The notes beneath the pieces were generated by a model. It was not told the DNA's origin. It saw only the letters and a list, made by a program, of their open reading frames with translations, and ran no database searches. A DNA stretch of 64,000 bases, taken from NCBI GenBank assembly GCA_964017045.1, contig OZ024801.1, positions 32,971,257 through 33,035,256 of the forward strand. The letters are read 5' to 3'. The stretch is from Omphiscola glabra. Taxonomy: Eukaryota; Mollusca; Gastropoda; Lymnaeidae. Of this stretch, positions 32,357-44,325 are shown piece after piece (position 1 is the first letter of the stretch; each line of letters opens with the position of its first letter). Position numbers and translations under genes: made by a program.

Positions 32357-33065
32357 AGGTAATCAATGTGCCCTATGACAGGGTAATCAACTTGCCCTAT
32401 GACAGGGTAATCAACTTGCCCTATGACAAGGTAATCAACTTGCCCTGTGACAAGGTAATCAACTTACCTTGTGACAAGGTAATCAATTCACCTTATGACA
32501 AGGTAATCAACTTACTTTATGACAAGGTAATCAACTTACCTTATGACAAGGTAATCAACTCACCTTATGACAAGGTAATCAACTCACCTTATGACAAGGT
32601 AATCAACTCAACCTATGACAAGATAATCAACTCGCCTTATGACAAGGTAATCAACTTACCTTATGACAAGGTAATCAACTCGCCTTATGACAAGGTAATC
32701 AACTCGCCTTATGACAATGTAATCAACTTACCCTATTACAAGGTAATCAACTCGCCTTATGACAAGGTAATCAACTTACCCTATGACAAGGTAATCAACT
32801 TGCCCTATGACAAGGTAATCAACTTGCCCTATGACAAGGTAATCAACTTGTCTTATGACAAGGTAATCAACTTACCGTATGACAAGGTAATCAACTCACC
32901 CTATGACAAGGTAATCAACTTACCCTATGACAAGGTAATCAACTTGCCCTATGACAAGGTAATCAACTTGCCCTATGACAAGGTAATCAACTTGTCTTAT
33001 GACAAGGTAATCAACTTACCGTATGACAAGGTAATCAACTTACCGTATGACAAGGTAATCAACTA
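32357..33065. repeat. 24-bp minisatellite, about 30 copies
   Basis: The unit is GACAAGGTAATCAACTTGCC plus CTAT. Variants are CTTGCC, CTCACC and CTTACC. Every unit keeps GGTAATCAA, with its TAATC homeodomain-type core. The plus frame gives the eight-residue repeat YDKVINLP through 261 codons. Synonymous and replacement changes look equally common, so I judge it non-coding. Confidence 0.96.
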
Positions 33066-35499
33066 ACCTTTCTTACACCACTAACAGCCTACCAGCAGAC
33101 CACGCCAGTGAAGGAAAAAGAAAAAAAAAGTAAACCTAGAAATATCGATTCCTTTGGTATGGCTTTTAGCGTCTGGTGACGCCCCGTGATACATCAAACG
33201 GACTGCGTCATTAATCGGCGCGCCAATTATCGCAGGTCGAGCAACAGTTAAACGGTGTGTCGTACGGACGAATGCTCGTTAAACAAGAAATGGACGGAAT
33301 TTTAAAAAAAAAATAAAAAAAAATTAAAAATGGTGGACATCCGGTAAACGGCACGTTGTGCGTCACCAGTTTCTTGAAGTAATTTTAATTGACCACTGCT
33401 GAGATATTTGGGATTTTAAATAACAACAACCTGACCAGTTAACGCAAATAGAGAAGAAATTGATTTGATAATTAAATGGTGTGCAACTCGACAAAAAGGT
33501 AATAATTGGTAATTATATTATTTTGATGGAAATGTCCCCCCCCCCCCCTTTTTTTTTTTTCCTCCATAATCTGAACTGGACGTCTTTAGCGAGACATGGG
33601 TCTACTTATAAATATACTAGTATATGGTCCACTTTGAGTACCACCGGAGCTGTGACGTATAATGAATGAGCCGTTACCTCCCTCATTACCCCCTGTCAAG
33701 GTCATGAAATCAGTGGCAGTGTGTGTGTGTTGTGATTTTGGGATTGTGAGCGAATGTGAGCGATGTTATCAAGATTACATGAGAAGTTGAAGGGATAAAA
33801 GGGGAGATGACTAGCTGAATGGAGAGAGAGAGGGGATTATGTTCACGGACGAGGTTATGTGTTGCGAATCTGATAGGGAGATATTGTGAACGAGAGTTTT
33901 ACTGGCCGTGTACCTCCGGGATTGGAGTTGATATTATATGCCTTGATAGATGTACTCCTGAGGATAAAGAGCATTACCCAATGGACTTATTTGTGTCGGG
34001 GCATCGGACTTACTCGATTGATCAGTTGTGCGAGTAATAGAATCAGAGATATCGTAATGGTCGTCAGAGTAGAGTTATTGTCGCACTCTGCCGCTCGTCG
34101 ACCCTAGACAACCAGATATTCATCACGAGCCATACTATTCTGACAAGAGACCAGAATATTTGACCCCCCCCCCTGTCGTTTAGACGACCCCCTCCCCACC
34201 CCGACACACCAGGAATCTCTAATTTTAACACCACTTATGTGCCGCCAATATCCATCCCCAGATCCCAAAACCACCGTCGCCCAAATACACCCTACAACAA
34301 AAAAATAAATATATAATACATACAACTATTGTCCGTTGTTATTTTGTGTGTAGCTCCCTAAACTTTGTGTGTGGATACGCCAATGTTGGCAACTGATGAA
34401 ACCTACCTTTTGCTTTTTTTTCCGGCCAACGCTTTCGCAGAAATACTTTTGAAGACGTAAATCAGAGACATTTAAATACAAATTATTGTGTTAGGAGTTG
34501 CGAATTGAGATCATCGGGAACTTGAAGGCCGCCAAGAGCAGTCTCAATGCGCAGCAATCAGGGGGAATTATTTATTGATTCATCATCACAATATATAGTC
34601 AAATCGTACCATAAAGTTTACCCCCCCCCCCAACCCCGATCACGCTTAAGAACAAGCTTAAAAAAACATTTACTAAGTTCACTCTTAAACGTAAGAAAAC
34701 TAAAATATCTTTGGGGCTTAATATTTAAAAAAAAAAAAAGATTCGAATTTTTTTATTTTTTCTAAAATGAAGACAGGAAAAAAAAAAAAGCTCGCTGTGC
34801 CTTGTTTTTTAACGCATTGAGGATCCCTGCGATGGGTCTGAAGCAGATACCCCCAATGTTGTGTATCTACAACATAGAGTTGTCTTGTGAATCGACTCCA
34901 TCACTGTTGAGCACGGATCACGAGGGCTATGTCAACACTAGCCACCCCATCGATTTCCCCCCGTCGGTTACCACATCCCCACAGTTCCACATAGCTCGCA
35001 GGGTCCCCAGGTGTAAAATTCTTCCTTCGGGCGATAGTCGATGTCTGGTTCATACTTCCACCCCCCCACCCCCGCTCCGGGTTTATGCGACGAGTAGGGT
35101 GACGTAGTTTCGCGATATCTACCCATATTTGCCACTCTCCGTGTACCACCCCGGCCTGGGACGCCCCGTGAAGCGCCCCCCCCCCTACCTCGTCTTCGGA
35201 AATCTTCGATCACCAAAAGAAAAGAGCCTGTTAGAATATGATTGGTGTGAACATAAAATTGGACGAGTGGATGGTGAGAGCTAAGACTTCATTCCCCCCC
35301 CCCCCTTTTTCTCCCATCTATGCCCGAGGCGAAAACGAGATCGGATTATCATATTTGTGTCACTACTTGAAAGAAGTAGTTTTTTTGTGTTTTTTTTATT
35401 TTTATTCTCTTCCCCGGGAAGATTTTTGTTTTGTTTAATCAAGGGCTATTAAAAACCCTCACTGTAAGAAGTTCTCTTTTCCTTGTTTTACTTCACTAG
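33066..35499. other. Long unassigned stretch
   Basis: Short A-runs lie at 33303-33330, C-then-T homopolymers at 33537-33560, and a GT tract at 33719-33730. A 72-codon plus frame at 33819-34037 has mixed composition (GRYCEREFYWPCTSGIGVD) but no family I recognise. C-runs lie near 34166, 34620, 35063, 35176 and 35295. No gene is supported. Confidence 0.4.
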
Positions 35500-35770
35500 T
35501 AGCATCCCTTTTTCCTACCAAAGACAATCAGGGACTGGAACAAGCTTCCAAAAGGAACAGTTGAGGCGGCAACACTTGACTCATTTGAGTCTATTGCCTC
35601 AGGCCTTCCAACCCCTAGTGTATGATACCCTCAAACAGTTACTCTTGTAACCAGTGAAATATCCTCATCAACACCAGGCACAGAGACATTGCAAATCCCA
35701 TCTACATTCATAGGAGCCATAATGATCAATAAATTGATCGTGGGCCCTTAATATATAGGAGAAGAAGAAA
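35500..35770 (+). mobile_element. LINE 3' end fragment (CR1/Jockey-like)
   Basis: After two stops the plus frame reads HPFFLPKTIRDWNKLPKG, then TVEAATLDSFESIASGLPTP, SV and a stop. The block FFPxTIRDWNxLPxxxVxAxxLxSF is a hallmark of the end of many non-LTR retrotransposon reverse transcriptases. The ~150-bp tail after the stop ends near GGAGAAGAAGAA. It is 5'-truncated and inactive. Confidence 0.85.
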
Positions 35771-35943
35771 TAGTCCCCCTTTTTATTTTCTCTCTGAGCT
35801 TGTGTTTACGATGCTATGACGTAAACATGATGGCATGACGTATAGCCTCACATCGCCTCCTGTGATTGGCCACATCTACCACGTGCAGCTCCTCTCTCCC
35901 ATGACATGTGTGTCGTCTTCCAACACAGGACATCCCACGGCAA

Positions 35944-36285
35944 CAGATCTGGTGGTTCATAGACAGACACGTGGCATCGCACGGCAGTAGATCTGGTGGT
36001 TCATAGACAGACACGTGACATCGCACGGCAACAGATCTGGTGGTTCATAGACAGACACGTGACATCTCACGGCAACAGATCTGGTGGTTCATAGACAAAA
36101 CACGTGACATCTCACGGAAACAGATCTGTGGTTCATAGACAGTCACCTGACATCTCATGGCAATAGATCTGGTGGTTCATGGACAGTCACCTGACATCTC
36201 ACGGAATAGATCTGGTGGTTCATAGACAGTCACCAGACATCTCACGGCAACAGATCTGGTGTTTCATAGACAGACATCTGACAAC
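35944..36285. repeat. 44-bp tandem repeat with E-box, about 8 copies
   Basis: The unit starts GATCTGGTGGTTCATAGACA and continues GACACGTGACATCTCACGGC then AACA. The first units carry CACGTG (canonical E-box); later ones carry CACCTGACAT or CACCAGACAT. Single-base losses occur in the middle units. An additional diverged context (CATCTGACA) runs on towards 36300. Confidence 0.93.
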
Positions 36286-36318
36286 ACATCCATACATATT
36301 ACAACTCACGTAGTCAAA

Positions 36319-36350
<32 letters not shown>

Positions 36351-36998
36351 CATATGATGTCACAGTTATGCAAGGCATGTCTAAATCCTTTTACAAAGTG
36401 TCATCTCAGAGCCATCAAGGGCTATGTCAAGACAGTGCACTTGTGACATTTCAAAGCCATACATCTGACAAATCATAGCATACATATTTCATTTCACAAC
36501 CACAATATGTGCCATATCAAAACACCAAAGAAAAGAGTAGCCAGCACTTGCAGAATAAACACCACTACAGGAACGTGATGCCGAAATATCTCCTGACGAC
36601 TATACCGGGGCGATATCGAGGTCTGTTGTTGAAAATGGGAAAAAAAAGGGTGGGGAAAGGGGGGGGGGGGAGAAATCTGGTGTTTGACTTTCAGCTCTGA
36701 TCTGCACCAGAAGAAGAATTCCTAATGAATGAAAGTTTCCACCGAACCGAATGTTGTCGCAATAACAAAAAAAATTACATGTTTAAAAAAAAATAATAAT
36801 AATTAAAAAAAAAAAAAATTTGCTGACGTTTTTCTCTTCTTTGTACACTATTTTTGTTTAAAACTTCTTTTTTTTTTCCTTCTAACCCTCCTAATCTGCG
36901 AATATCCCAACCACCCTCTCCCAAACGCTACCTCCAATTCTTCTTTCTTATCACTAAGACTTTTGACCATGCTACCTGCATTCATTTTCTCCAAAAGA

Positions 36999-37046
<48 letters not shown>

Positions 37047-37074
37047 GGCCGGCCTTAGGCCACTGCAACCTCCT

Positions 37075-37132
<58 letters not shown>

Positions 37133-37429
37133 AATAATTAAATAACAACTGTTTGTATTGATTGAACGACGAAAAATGTTGGGATAACTATCAGTATAAT
37201 TTTATTTTTTTTATTGACAAACGTCTGCACCGTTGCAGCCGTTTGGAACAAGAACCGCTGTTTAACGAAACTAATTACAGGTTGATATCCCCGCCATCTT
37301 GTGTTTTCTGGCGTCAGATTCAAATATTTAACAGCATTAACTACATAATATTGGATCAGTTTTGAAAAAAAAAAATTAAAAAAAATTACATCAAACTTTG
37401 TATCGATTCAAATCCAACGCAACCGCAAA
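36286..37429. other. Unassigned sequence with AT microsatellites
   Basis: TA tracts lie at 36332-36352, 36999-37043 and 37077-37127. The last two are separated by a 33-bp island (37044-37076) reading CAGGGCCGGCCTTAGGCCAC, which resembles a transposon end common in animal genomes. G-run near 36659. An A-run lies at 36805-36819. No gene is supported. Confidence 0.5.
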
Positions 37430-37496
37430 ACCAACCACACTCCAAAACCAACCACACTCCAAAACCAACCACACTCCAAAACCATCCACACTCCAA
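37430..37496. repeat. 17-bp tandem repeat, four copies
   Basis: CCAAAACCAACCACACT is repeated; the last copy has CCATCC. It is flanked by AT-rich sequence. Confidence 0.93.
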
Positions 37497-38734
37497 CATC
37501 CTAATTTAAAAAAATATATATATATATTTAAACCATGTACCACATTTCACATCATTGCATACCACGCATAAAAGTTGAATGTGGTGAACTGTTAAAGCCG
37601 AAAATCACATTTTGGAACAACCGCATATCGCTAGTATGCAGTTCACAAGAGATTATTTACAATGATTGCCGTTCAGTGTATAAGTTAATGAGTGAGTGGT
37701 GTGTGATGCTGAAAGTGGAACTCTCTAACCGTTTCAATTCGGTATTATTTTCATTTAAAGCCCCCCCCCCCCCCTTACCACCCCACTCTCCCAACCCAAA
37801 CATCTTCCACACACATGTTCTTAAACCTCAGACACGACCGAGTTCGTGAATGGGCTGGTGATGACAATAGCTTTGCGAGGACGGGAAACGCGAAGGTGGG
37901 GGGTGTGTGTGTGGGGCGGGGGTGGGGGCGGAGGATGAATGAATAACCAAGAGGAGGAGAAAACCGCGAGAAATCAAAGAGAAAGCCATTAATCTCCCCA
38001 ACAAATGTTTATAATCTCCTTTAAACACCGAAGCCAAACACCGGAGTTTTAATTCCTCCACGTGTCCTCGGCCGAGACGCTTCGTATTCGCCTTAACATT
38101 TGGCGCGCGCCCGTCACTGGTCTCCTTTCTCTCTCTCTCTGTCTCTTTCTCTCTCTCTTCCCTTGCATGTAGTCTATTTTCCCCTTGATCGTGAGATAGT
38201 GGTTTGCGGGTAGTGATTTTATCTTACTTGTATACTTCCGACAGAGTGTTATGTGGTATAAGCCCCGACAGCGCAGCCGGCATCGGGATCTCTCGGATCA
38301 AATATTTGTTCTTGTCTTCGCGGCTGTTTGTTGCCGTATCGTTAGTAATGATGTACAAACGTTTGGTATCAAAGGTTCCCAAACTGTCTCTATATCCCGA
38401 AACCCACTACTACTGCTTTGGCGAAGTCTGTCACACCGTGCAAAAACAATAATGCCCATTAACTGATTTTTTGTTAAAAAGACTTCTGTCTGAATTACGT
38501 CAAGAATACATAGATGCACTGTAAACTTTAGATGATAAATTTATGACTTATCACATGTCATGAACTAAATTATATGTCATTTGAGAAGCCAATAGAAATA
38601 TATCAAGAAATATTTATGTCTTGACTTAAAATTCAAATGACTTCTCTGTTCTTAAATCACTTTCACCCTCACAAATGCCCCCCCCCCGGCTCCCCGTGAA
38701 CTCCCACCCCAGGTCGGTAAATAATGTTCTAGAT
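37497..38734. other. Unassigned sequence
   Basis: A C-run lies at 37761-37774, a G-rich patch at 37893-37930 and a CT tract at 38127-38160. Open frames of up to 104 codons have no recognisable domain. Confidence 0.45.
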
Positions 38735-38934
38735 CAGCGGTTCTCAACCTGTGGGTCGCGACCCCTTTAGGGGGTTGCACGACCCTTTCCCAGGGGTCGC
38801 ATAAGACCATCTGAAAACACATATACTCTACAGTTATGAAGTATAAACGAAAATAATTTTGTGGTTGTGGGGGTCGCCACAACATGAGGAACTGTATTCA
38901 AGGGTCGTGGCATTAGGAAGGTTGAGAACCGCTG
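38735..38934 (+). mobile_element. hAT (SPIN/URR1-like) non-autonomous element, copy 2
   Basis: Starts CAGCGGTTCTCAACCTGTGG and ends AAGGTTGAGAACCGCTG. The two ends are a nearly perfect inverted repeat. Internal blocks match copy 1 (GGAAAACACATATACTCTAC is here GAAAACACATATACTCTACA). Flanks are a perfect 8-bp duplication, TTCTAGAT, with TA in the centre. It is 200 bp and lacks coding capacity. Confidence 0.92.
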
Positions 38935-38942
38935 TTCTAGAT

Positions 38943-39378
38943 GAAATTCGCTCGTGGTTAGCTGGACATCCTCTGCCGGGGAGTTCGTCGTGCGTACCAA
39001 CGATTACATGCTGGGAGAGGACAGCTATCGAAACAAGATGGCTTTGGAGGCTTCTACACTGTGCGTTGGCATTTCCGAGGTCAGACAAACAGAAGAGACA
39101 GACATGCTCACCAACTGTCAATACAGACAGAATGACGTGTAGACAAACATAAATACCCGCAAGTACATCCTCCAATTAAAAAAAGAGTTACAGACCAGGC
39201 ACATCCACAGGCGGACATGCGCAGAGAAAAACCGGCAGAGACAAAATCGATGGAAAGTTTAAAATGAATGCATCGCGCTCTCCCGGGTCTTCTATAACTA
39301 AAACACATGCGTATTTTTTTCTTTCTTCTTTCTGAGATCCTATCGTCACCTTTTCTAAATATCGTTTTGTCTCTATTA
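38943..39378. other. Unassigned sequence
   Basis: Mixed composition, with open frames of 60-113 codons on both strands and no recognised motifs. No repeat or element terminus is seen. Confidence 0.45.
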
Positions 39379-39480
39379 CACGTGTCTGTCTTTACGTATT
39401 GACTTTGTCTCTCTCACACGTGTCTGTCTTTACGCATTGACTTTGTCTCTCTCACACGTGTCTGTCTTTACGTATTGACT
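39379..39480. repeat. 38-bp tandem repeat with ACACGTGT, ~2.7 copies
   Basis: The unit is ACGTGTCTGTCTTTACGTAT followed by TGACTTTGTCTCTCTCAC. Each junction gives ACACGTGT, a palindrome with the E-box CACGTG. Confidence 0.92.
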
Positions 39481-39952
39481 TCGAGAACGCGAAACCACCA
39501 TCAATTCCACGAGGTAGTTGAACAATGGTGTTTCTTTCTTGGCTTTTACCAGTACTCAATTTCAACTAACAAAAAATCAAGTTCTGGATTTCCTGATGGT
39601 CGAAGAAAATGTCACGTCTTCGGTCCCCATTTTAAAAAAAATAGTGACCTTGTCAGTAGGCGCCGTCTCCATCACAGAGGACGTCCAATTATCGTCAACT
39701 TAAGAGCTGGCCCAGGTCTATTGTTATTCCCGGAGAGTCGTCGGGGTGGCTGGTCAGTCTGTGCGCGCGTGTGGTCAAATTAAATCAGATGGAAGCAGCT
39801 TTTCGGACTTCGAATGACATTCGCCCCACGTCCAGCCCAATCAGTACCTGGGCGTGAGGTGGCGGTTGGGTGCTCGATCGACGCCCCCCCCCCCACCGCC
39901 CACAGACGTTGTACGATGGTGAGCACGAGACACTCAGTTGTCAATTTTTGGA
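39481..39952. other. Unassigned sequence
   Basis: Open frames of 61 and 102 codons overlap on plus without recognisable domains. A C-run lies at 39885-39894. No gene is supported. Confidence 0.45.
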
Positions 39953-40450
39953 GTACATGCTCTCAGAGTACAGGTTCTCAGAGTACAGTCGCTCAGAGTA
40001 CATGTTCTCAGAGTACAAGTTCTCAGAGTGCAGGTTCTCAGAGTACAAGTTCTCAAATGGGTTCTCAGAGTACATGCTTTCAGAGTACAAGTTCTCAGAG
40101 TACATGTTCTCAGAGTACAGGTTCTCAGAGTACAGTCGCTCAGAGTACATGTTCTCAGAGTACAAGTTCTCAGAGTACATGTTCTCAGAGTACAGGTTCT
40201 CAGAGTACAGTCGCTCAGAGTACATGTTCTCAGAGTACAAGTTCTCAGAGTGCAAGTTCTCAGAGTACAAGTTCTCAGAGTGCAAGTTCTCAGAGTACAA
40301 GTTCTCAGAGTACAAGTTCTCAGAGTATAGGTTCTCAGAGTACATGCTCTCAGAGTACAGATTTTTAAAGTACAGGTTCTCAGAGTAGAGACTTTCAGAG
40401 TACAGGTTCTCCGAGTACAAGTTCTCAGAGTACAGGCTTTCAGAGTACGG
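39953..40450. repeat. 15-bp minisatellite, about 33 copies
   Basis: The unit is TCTCAGAGTACAAGT with CATGT, CAGGT, CAGTCGC and TGCAAG variants. A group of about five units (AGT, AGTCGC, ATGT, AAGT, ATGT) recurs near 39975, 40125 and 40200. All three plus frames and two minus frames are open because 15 is divisible by three; the 130-189 residue frames are artefacts. Confidence 0.96.
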
Positions 40451-42094
40451 ATCCGCAAAGTACAGGTTCGTGGTGTCCTTGGTCTTATAACTGATGGTGT
40501 CATGGTCTAACTGATGGTGTTATTGGTCTAACTGAGGTAGTCACTATTTTGTCCTGAAAGAGTCAAGGATATATATATATATATAAGTCACATCCACTTG
40601 AGGAACCGTTAGCTATGTAAGGAGAGGAACCCATATTTATGAAAAGTCTAAATATTTGTTCCCATAAACAAAGAAAGGGTGGACCACCCCCCCCCCCTCT
40701 CTCCCCCCCCCCCCCCCCAACCTTAACATTTATCGTAGCATTTGCGGTAAGTGGAATCTGGTATTTCAAGAACTCCCGCGAGACGTTTGTCTGTTGTTCT
40801 CCGTGGTTCTGGTACGAGAGGCTACTCCCCCCAAACTCCCCTCCCCCCATTAGTGGCTAATACATCTTAATACCATTGGGGTGTCTCTCATGTAAGGACG
40901 GATGTGGGTCAAGTAATAGAGCTAACCTAATCTGATCTGGTCTCACATACAGATTTAGTGGGCGCCTGGTCCCGGGCTTCCTTTCAACACAGTTATCTGG
41001 ACCAGAGGTTCTCCCGTTCTTATTGCTTTTTTTTCTTCAAAATTTTGTTAAAGGCTCCGAGGGTTCTCGAAACTCAATATAGATATGGGGGGCTTTCACT
41101 GATGTTTTAGACCTTGGTGTGTCTGAAACATTTTACTAAATAACTTCAAACCCTAATCGAATTGTGTTGAAATTTGGACCATAACCTTAGAAAAATACCC
41201 CCCCCCCACCACCACCACCCTCCGAATTACATCTGATGGGTTGGGAATTCAAGAACACGCCCCCACCAGCAAACGGCACCCGCGGACGAGTTTTTCAGCT
41301 CCACTGATGAATCTTTTAAGGAAATTAGGTCATAAATATGAAACTTTCCAGTGAAAGTCAAACGTCCGGGTCTCATAAATTCGGACAGGCCAAAACAGAT
41401 AAGACATTTTATTCGTGTCTGGCTCCCCCCCCCCCTGCTGCTCCTCCCCCTTCTCCTTAATCACAGACACCACTCACGCGTCGATACGTCCTCCAGTACT
41501 CTCGTCCCCCCCTCCCCCAGTCTCTTATCTTTGTGATTGCTCGCGACATTTCCGGTATTGTGGTCACGTGCTCAGAACTGGGCGCTGTGGAGACTCGTCT
41601 TTAATACGTCACGGTGTACCTCGTGACGTCACGTCTAGAGATAGTGGTAGTTATATGGTGATGTGTCAATGTCAGTGTCTCTCTATGCCTCTCTCTCTGC
41701 CTCTCTCTCTCTCTGCCTCTCTCTCTCTGCCTCTCTCTCTGCCCCTCTCTCTCTGCCTCTCTCTCTCTGCCTCTCTCTCTATGACTCTCTCTCTCTGCCT
41801 CTCTCTCTATCTGCCTCTCTCTCTCTCTCCGCCTCTCTCTCTCTGTCTCTCGTTCATAATATGTTTTTTTTATTGTTCTCTCCTCTCTGTATATGTTTCT
41901 CTGTCCTTTGATTTTAAAAAGAAAATAGTTTAAGGAATTGCGTATCCTTCTATTAGCAATGTAAATTTGTTAAGCAAGTCTCATACTTCTCTGCTACTGA
42001 ATCCGCCAATCAAAACCCGTTGCCATGAACGCTTAGTGTGTTTTGTCCAATGGTAGTTGCCGATGCAATAGCATTTATTAAAAAAAGGATGCGA
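40451..42094. other. Unassigned sequence with CT-rich tract
   Basis: C-runs lie at 40687-40699 and 40705-40718. A CT minisatellite built on CTCTCTCTCTGC runs from about 41680 to 41850. A TA tract lies at 40569-40584. Frames over the CT tract are Ser/Leu-rich artefacts. No gene is supported. Confidence 0.5.
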
Positions 42095-42312
42095 CTATTC
42101 GTACCCGGGTACCAGAAATGAGAGGTTGGGATTTAAAAAAAAAACTGTTTAAAATATTATTGTTGCGTTTGTAAGACACAATTTTTGCATCAAATGAAAG
42201 ATAATTGAATGGACTGTACGTTTGTAGACTTAATTCTTCAGTTTAACGAAAATAAATTACCACAAATGACATCCGAATAGCATTGGGTCTAATGGTACCC
42301 GGGTACGAATAG
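42095..42312. mobile_element. Inverted-repeat element (MITE-like), 218 bp
   Basis: The left end CTATTCGTACCCGGGTACCA and the right end TGGTACCCGGGTACGAATAG are exact inverse complements over 20 bp. Each arm also contains the palindrome GGTACCCGGGTACC or its variant. The interior is AT-rich without an ORF. I see no clear target-site duplication, so the superfamily is open. Confidence 0.75.
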
Positions 42313-43803
42313 CCAGTTCGTTATGAAAAAAAAAAATACAAATAAAATATCTTACCCATCTAAAGAAAACGGGGCTGTAGGAGACTTAAGGGGCAGCACC
42401 CCTCTGATTTAGCGAAAAGGCTCCCAAAACGATGTACCGACGAGTCCTTTCAGTTAGCTGTCTAACCGTGTTATGCCACAACATCTACCCCCCCCCCCCC
42501 CCCTCTCCGTCTGTACCCGAGTGACGGCGGGTAATGAATCTCGCCAAATCTCGTTAGCTAAAGACTACGGGACTAAATCTATCAGCCGTTCCTGAACTCT
42601 GAGCCAATCTTTCCCTGGGGTCGCGCATCAGTTATGGTCCGGTGACGTTCGGGACCCCACCACCGAATTGACGTCTACCTACCAGGCATCGATGCTATCT
42701 CGTTAGGCGATCAGCCCTGTCGTGTCGGGGGGGGGGGGGGGGGTGTCGGCCGGGGTAAAAAAAAGGGGGGGGGGGAGTCGGTCCTAATTAGTTGACCACC
42801 AAAACGGCTGGCTGCCAAATTTCAGAACAAGAATTTCTCTTGATTCAGGGGGCCTCAGTCGTGGTCTACCAGAGGATCCGGGCCATTTGATTTTTCTTAA
42901 ACGGCTTGACCTCTATCAGGAGGAGTGGTGGGATGGTGTGGGGTTGGGTGGGGGGGGGGGTTTGGGGTTTGGCGGGTGACGGGGTGGGTCAGAGGCTCTT
43001 TAAAATGAACGTATGAATCACGTGATTCCTGTGATAGCCGGAGTGTCCATCAAGCCTAGTTAATTATTCCTGTCTCTCATGTTGGATCTTCGGCGTGTCA
43101 CTGTGACACGAGCAACACGTCCGGGGGAATTCTAATGAGGTCGTCGGCCAGCTAGGCCACGTTACTCACTCTGAAGCACATACAGCTATTTTTATCATTA
43201 TTATTTTTTTTTGATTAATGGGGTTATCTCGTTCCCTTTAATTCTTAATAAAAATCTGGCACATTAGCTTGATTCCAGTGATAGAATATACCCTCGCTAT
43301 TTCCTCGTGAAAGATGTATGACATTTTGTCACAGGACAATCTATTCTAGAATTTGTTAATGAAAAAAAAAAAAACAACAAAAAATAATATTTTTTTTTGT
43401 AATACAATTTCTCGTGTGGTTTCATTAAAAAGTTTGGTAACCCAGCGTATGTTAATTGCGAGCAACGTTGCTCAATTAGAGGAGGTTTGAAGATTTTAAA
43501 AAACGAAAGAAGAAGAAGAAGAAAAATGTATCTGAAATTGAAGATTCAAAGGAAGTGTGCTGGACATGCATTGCTGAGTGGATGATCGAGGGCTGGTCGG
43601 AAACAAGGAGAGAGCATTTAGGGGCGCGGAAGGGAAAAAAAAAAAGCGCAAATGTGATTGTAATGAGTTGACATGGTTTCGAGGTTGTAAACGGAATGTT
43701 GAAATTTTAAAATATTTTTTAGGGTTGGGGGGGGGGGGGGGGGGGGGAATAAAGGTGACACGGTGTTGAGGACATTTGGAGGTCAAGCAATAAAAGTTGT
43801 TGT
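42313..43803. other. Unassigned sequence with G/C runs
   Basis: Runs lie at 42488-42503 (C), 42727-42743 (G), 42766-42775 (G), 42950-42960 (G) and 43729-43747 (G). A 15-bp interrupted palindrome, GTGTCAC-T-GTGACAC, lies at 43095-43109. No gene is recognised. Confidence 0.5.
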
Positions 43804-43905
43804 ACGTGGCTGGAGGTTAAAATGAGCTCTTCTAATCACGTGGATGGAGGTTAAGATGAGCTCTTCTAATCACGCGGATGTTGGTTTAAGAGAAGCCCAT
43901 CTAAT
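43804..43905. repeat. 34-bp tandem repeat, three copies
   Basis: ACGTGGATGGAGGTTAAGAT followed by GAGCTCTTCTAATC starts at 43804, 43838 and 43872. The third copy is diverged (GGTTTAAGAGAAGCCCATC). Confidence 0.9.
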
Positions 43906-44004
43906 CACGATTTCTGCCCGGCGTATACTATACTAGCCTTACAGGTCCGCAATCGTAGAAGGGGGACAGCATATTGTTGGCAAAGTCAAGAAGACGATGG
44001 AGCA

Positions 44005-44325
44005 ACCATAGCTGATCAGGTCATACAGGCGCCATAGCCCATCAGGTCATACAGGAGCCATATGGCGTCAAATCATACAAGAGCAACATGTCACCAGAAC
44101 ATACAGAAGCCATAGCTCATCAGGGCACACAGGTGCAAAATAAAAAGCTTACCAGGTCTTACAGGAACCATAGCTCATCAGGTCAGACAGGAGCCATAGC
44201 TCACCAGGTCGACCAGGAACCATAGCTCACCTGGTCGTACAGGAGCCATAGCTCATCAGGTCGTACAGGAGCCATAGCTCATCAGGTCGTACAGGAGCCA
44301 TAGCTCATCAACTCATACAGGCACC
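44005..44325. repeat. 26-bp minisatellite, about 12 copies
   Basis: The unit is CAGGTCGTACAGGAGCCATA followed by GCTCAT. Left-hand copies are diverged and vary in length; those from 44210 to 44300 are nearly identical. Confidence 0.92.

Noticed and set aside
32281..33066. 261-residue YDKVINLP repeat ORF
   Set aside because: Period of 24 bp, with no evidence of protein-level selection and no other exon nearby.
33173..33369. Inverted pair CTGGTGACG / CGTCACCAG
   Set aside because: Only nine bases pair, the flanks do not match, and the interior shows no element-like features.
43095..43109. GTGTCACTGTGACAC palindrome as an operator site
   Set aside because: It is a single site with no adjacent gene, and such a palindrome is expected by chance now and then in 64 kb.
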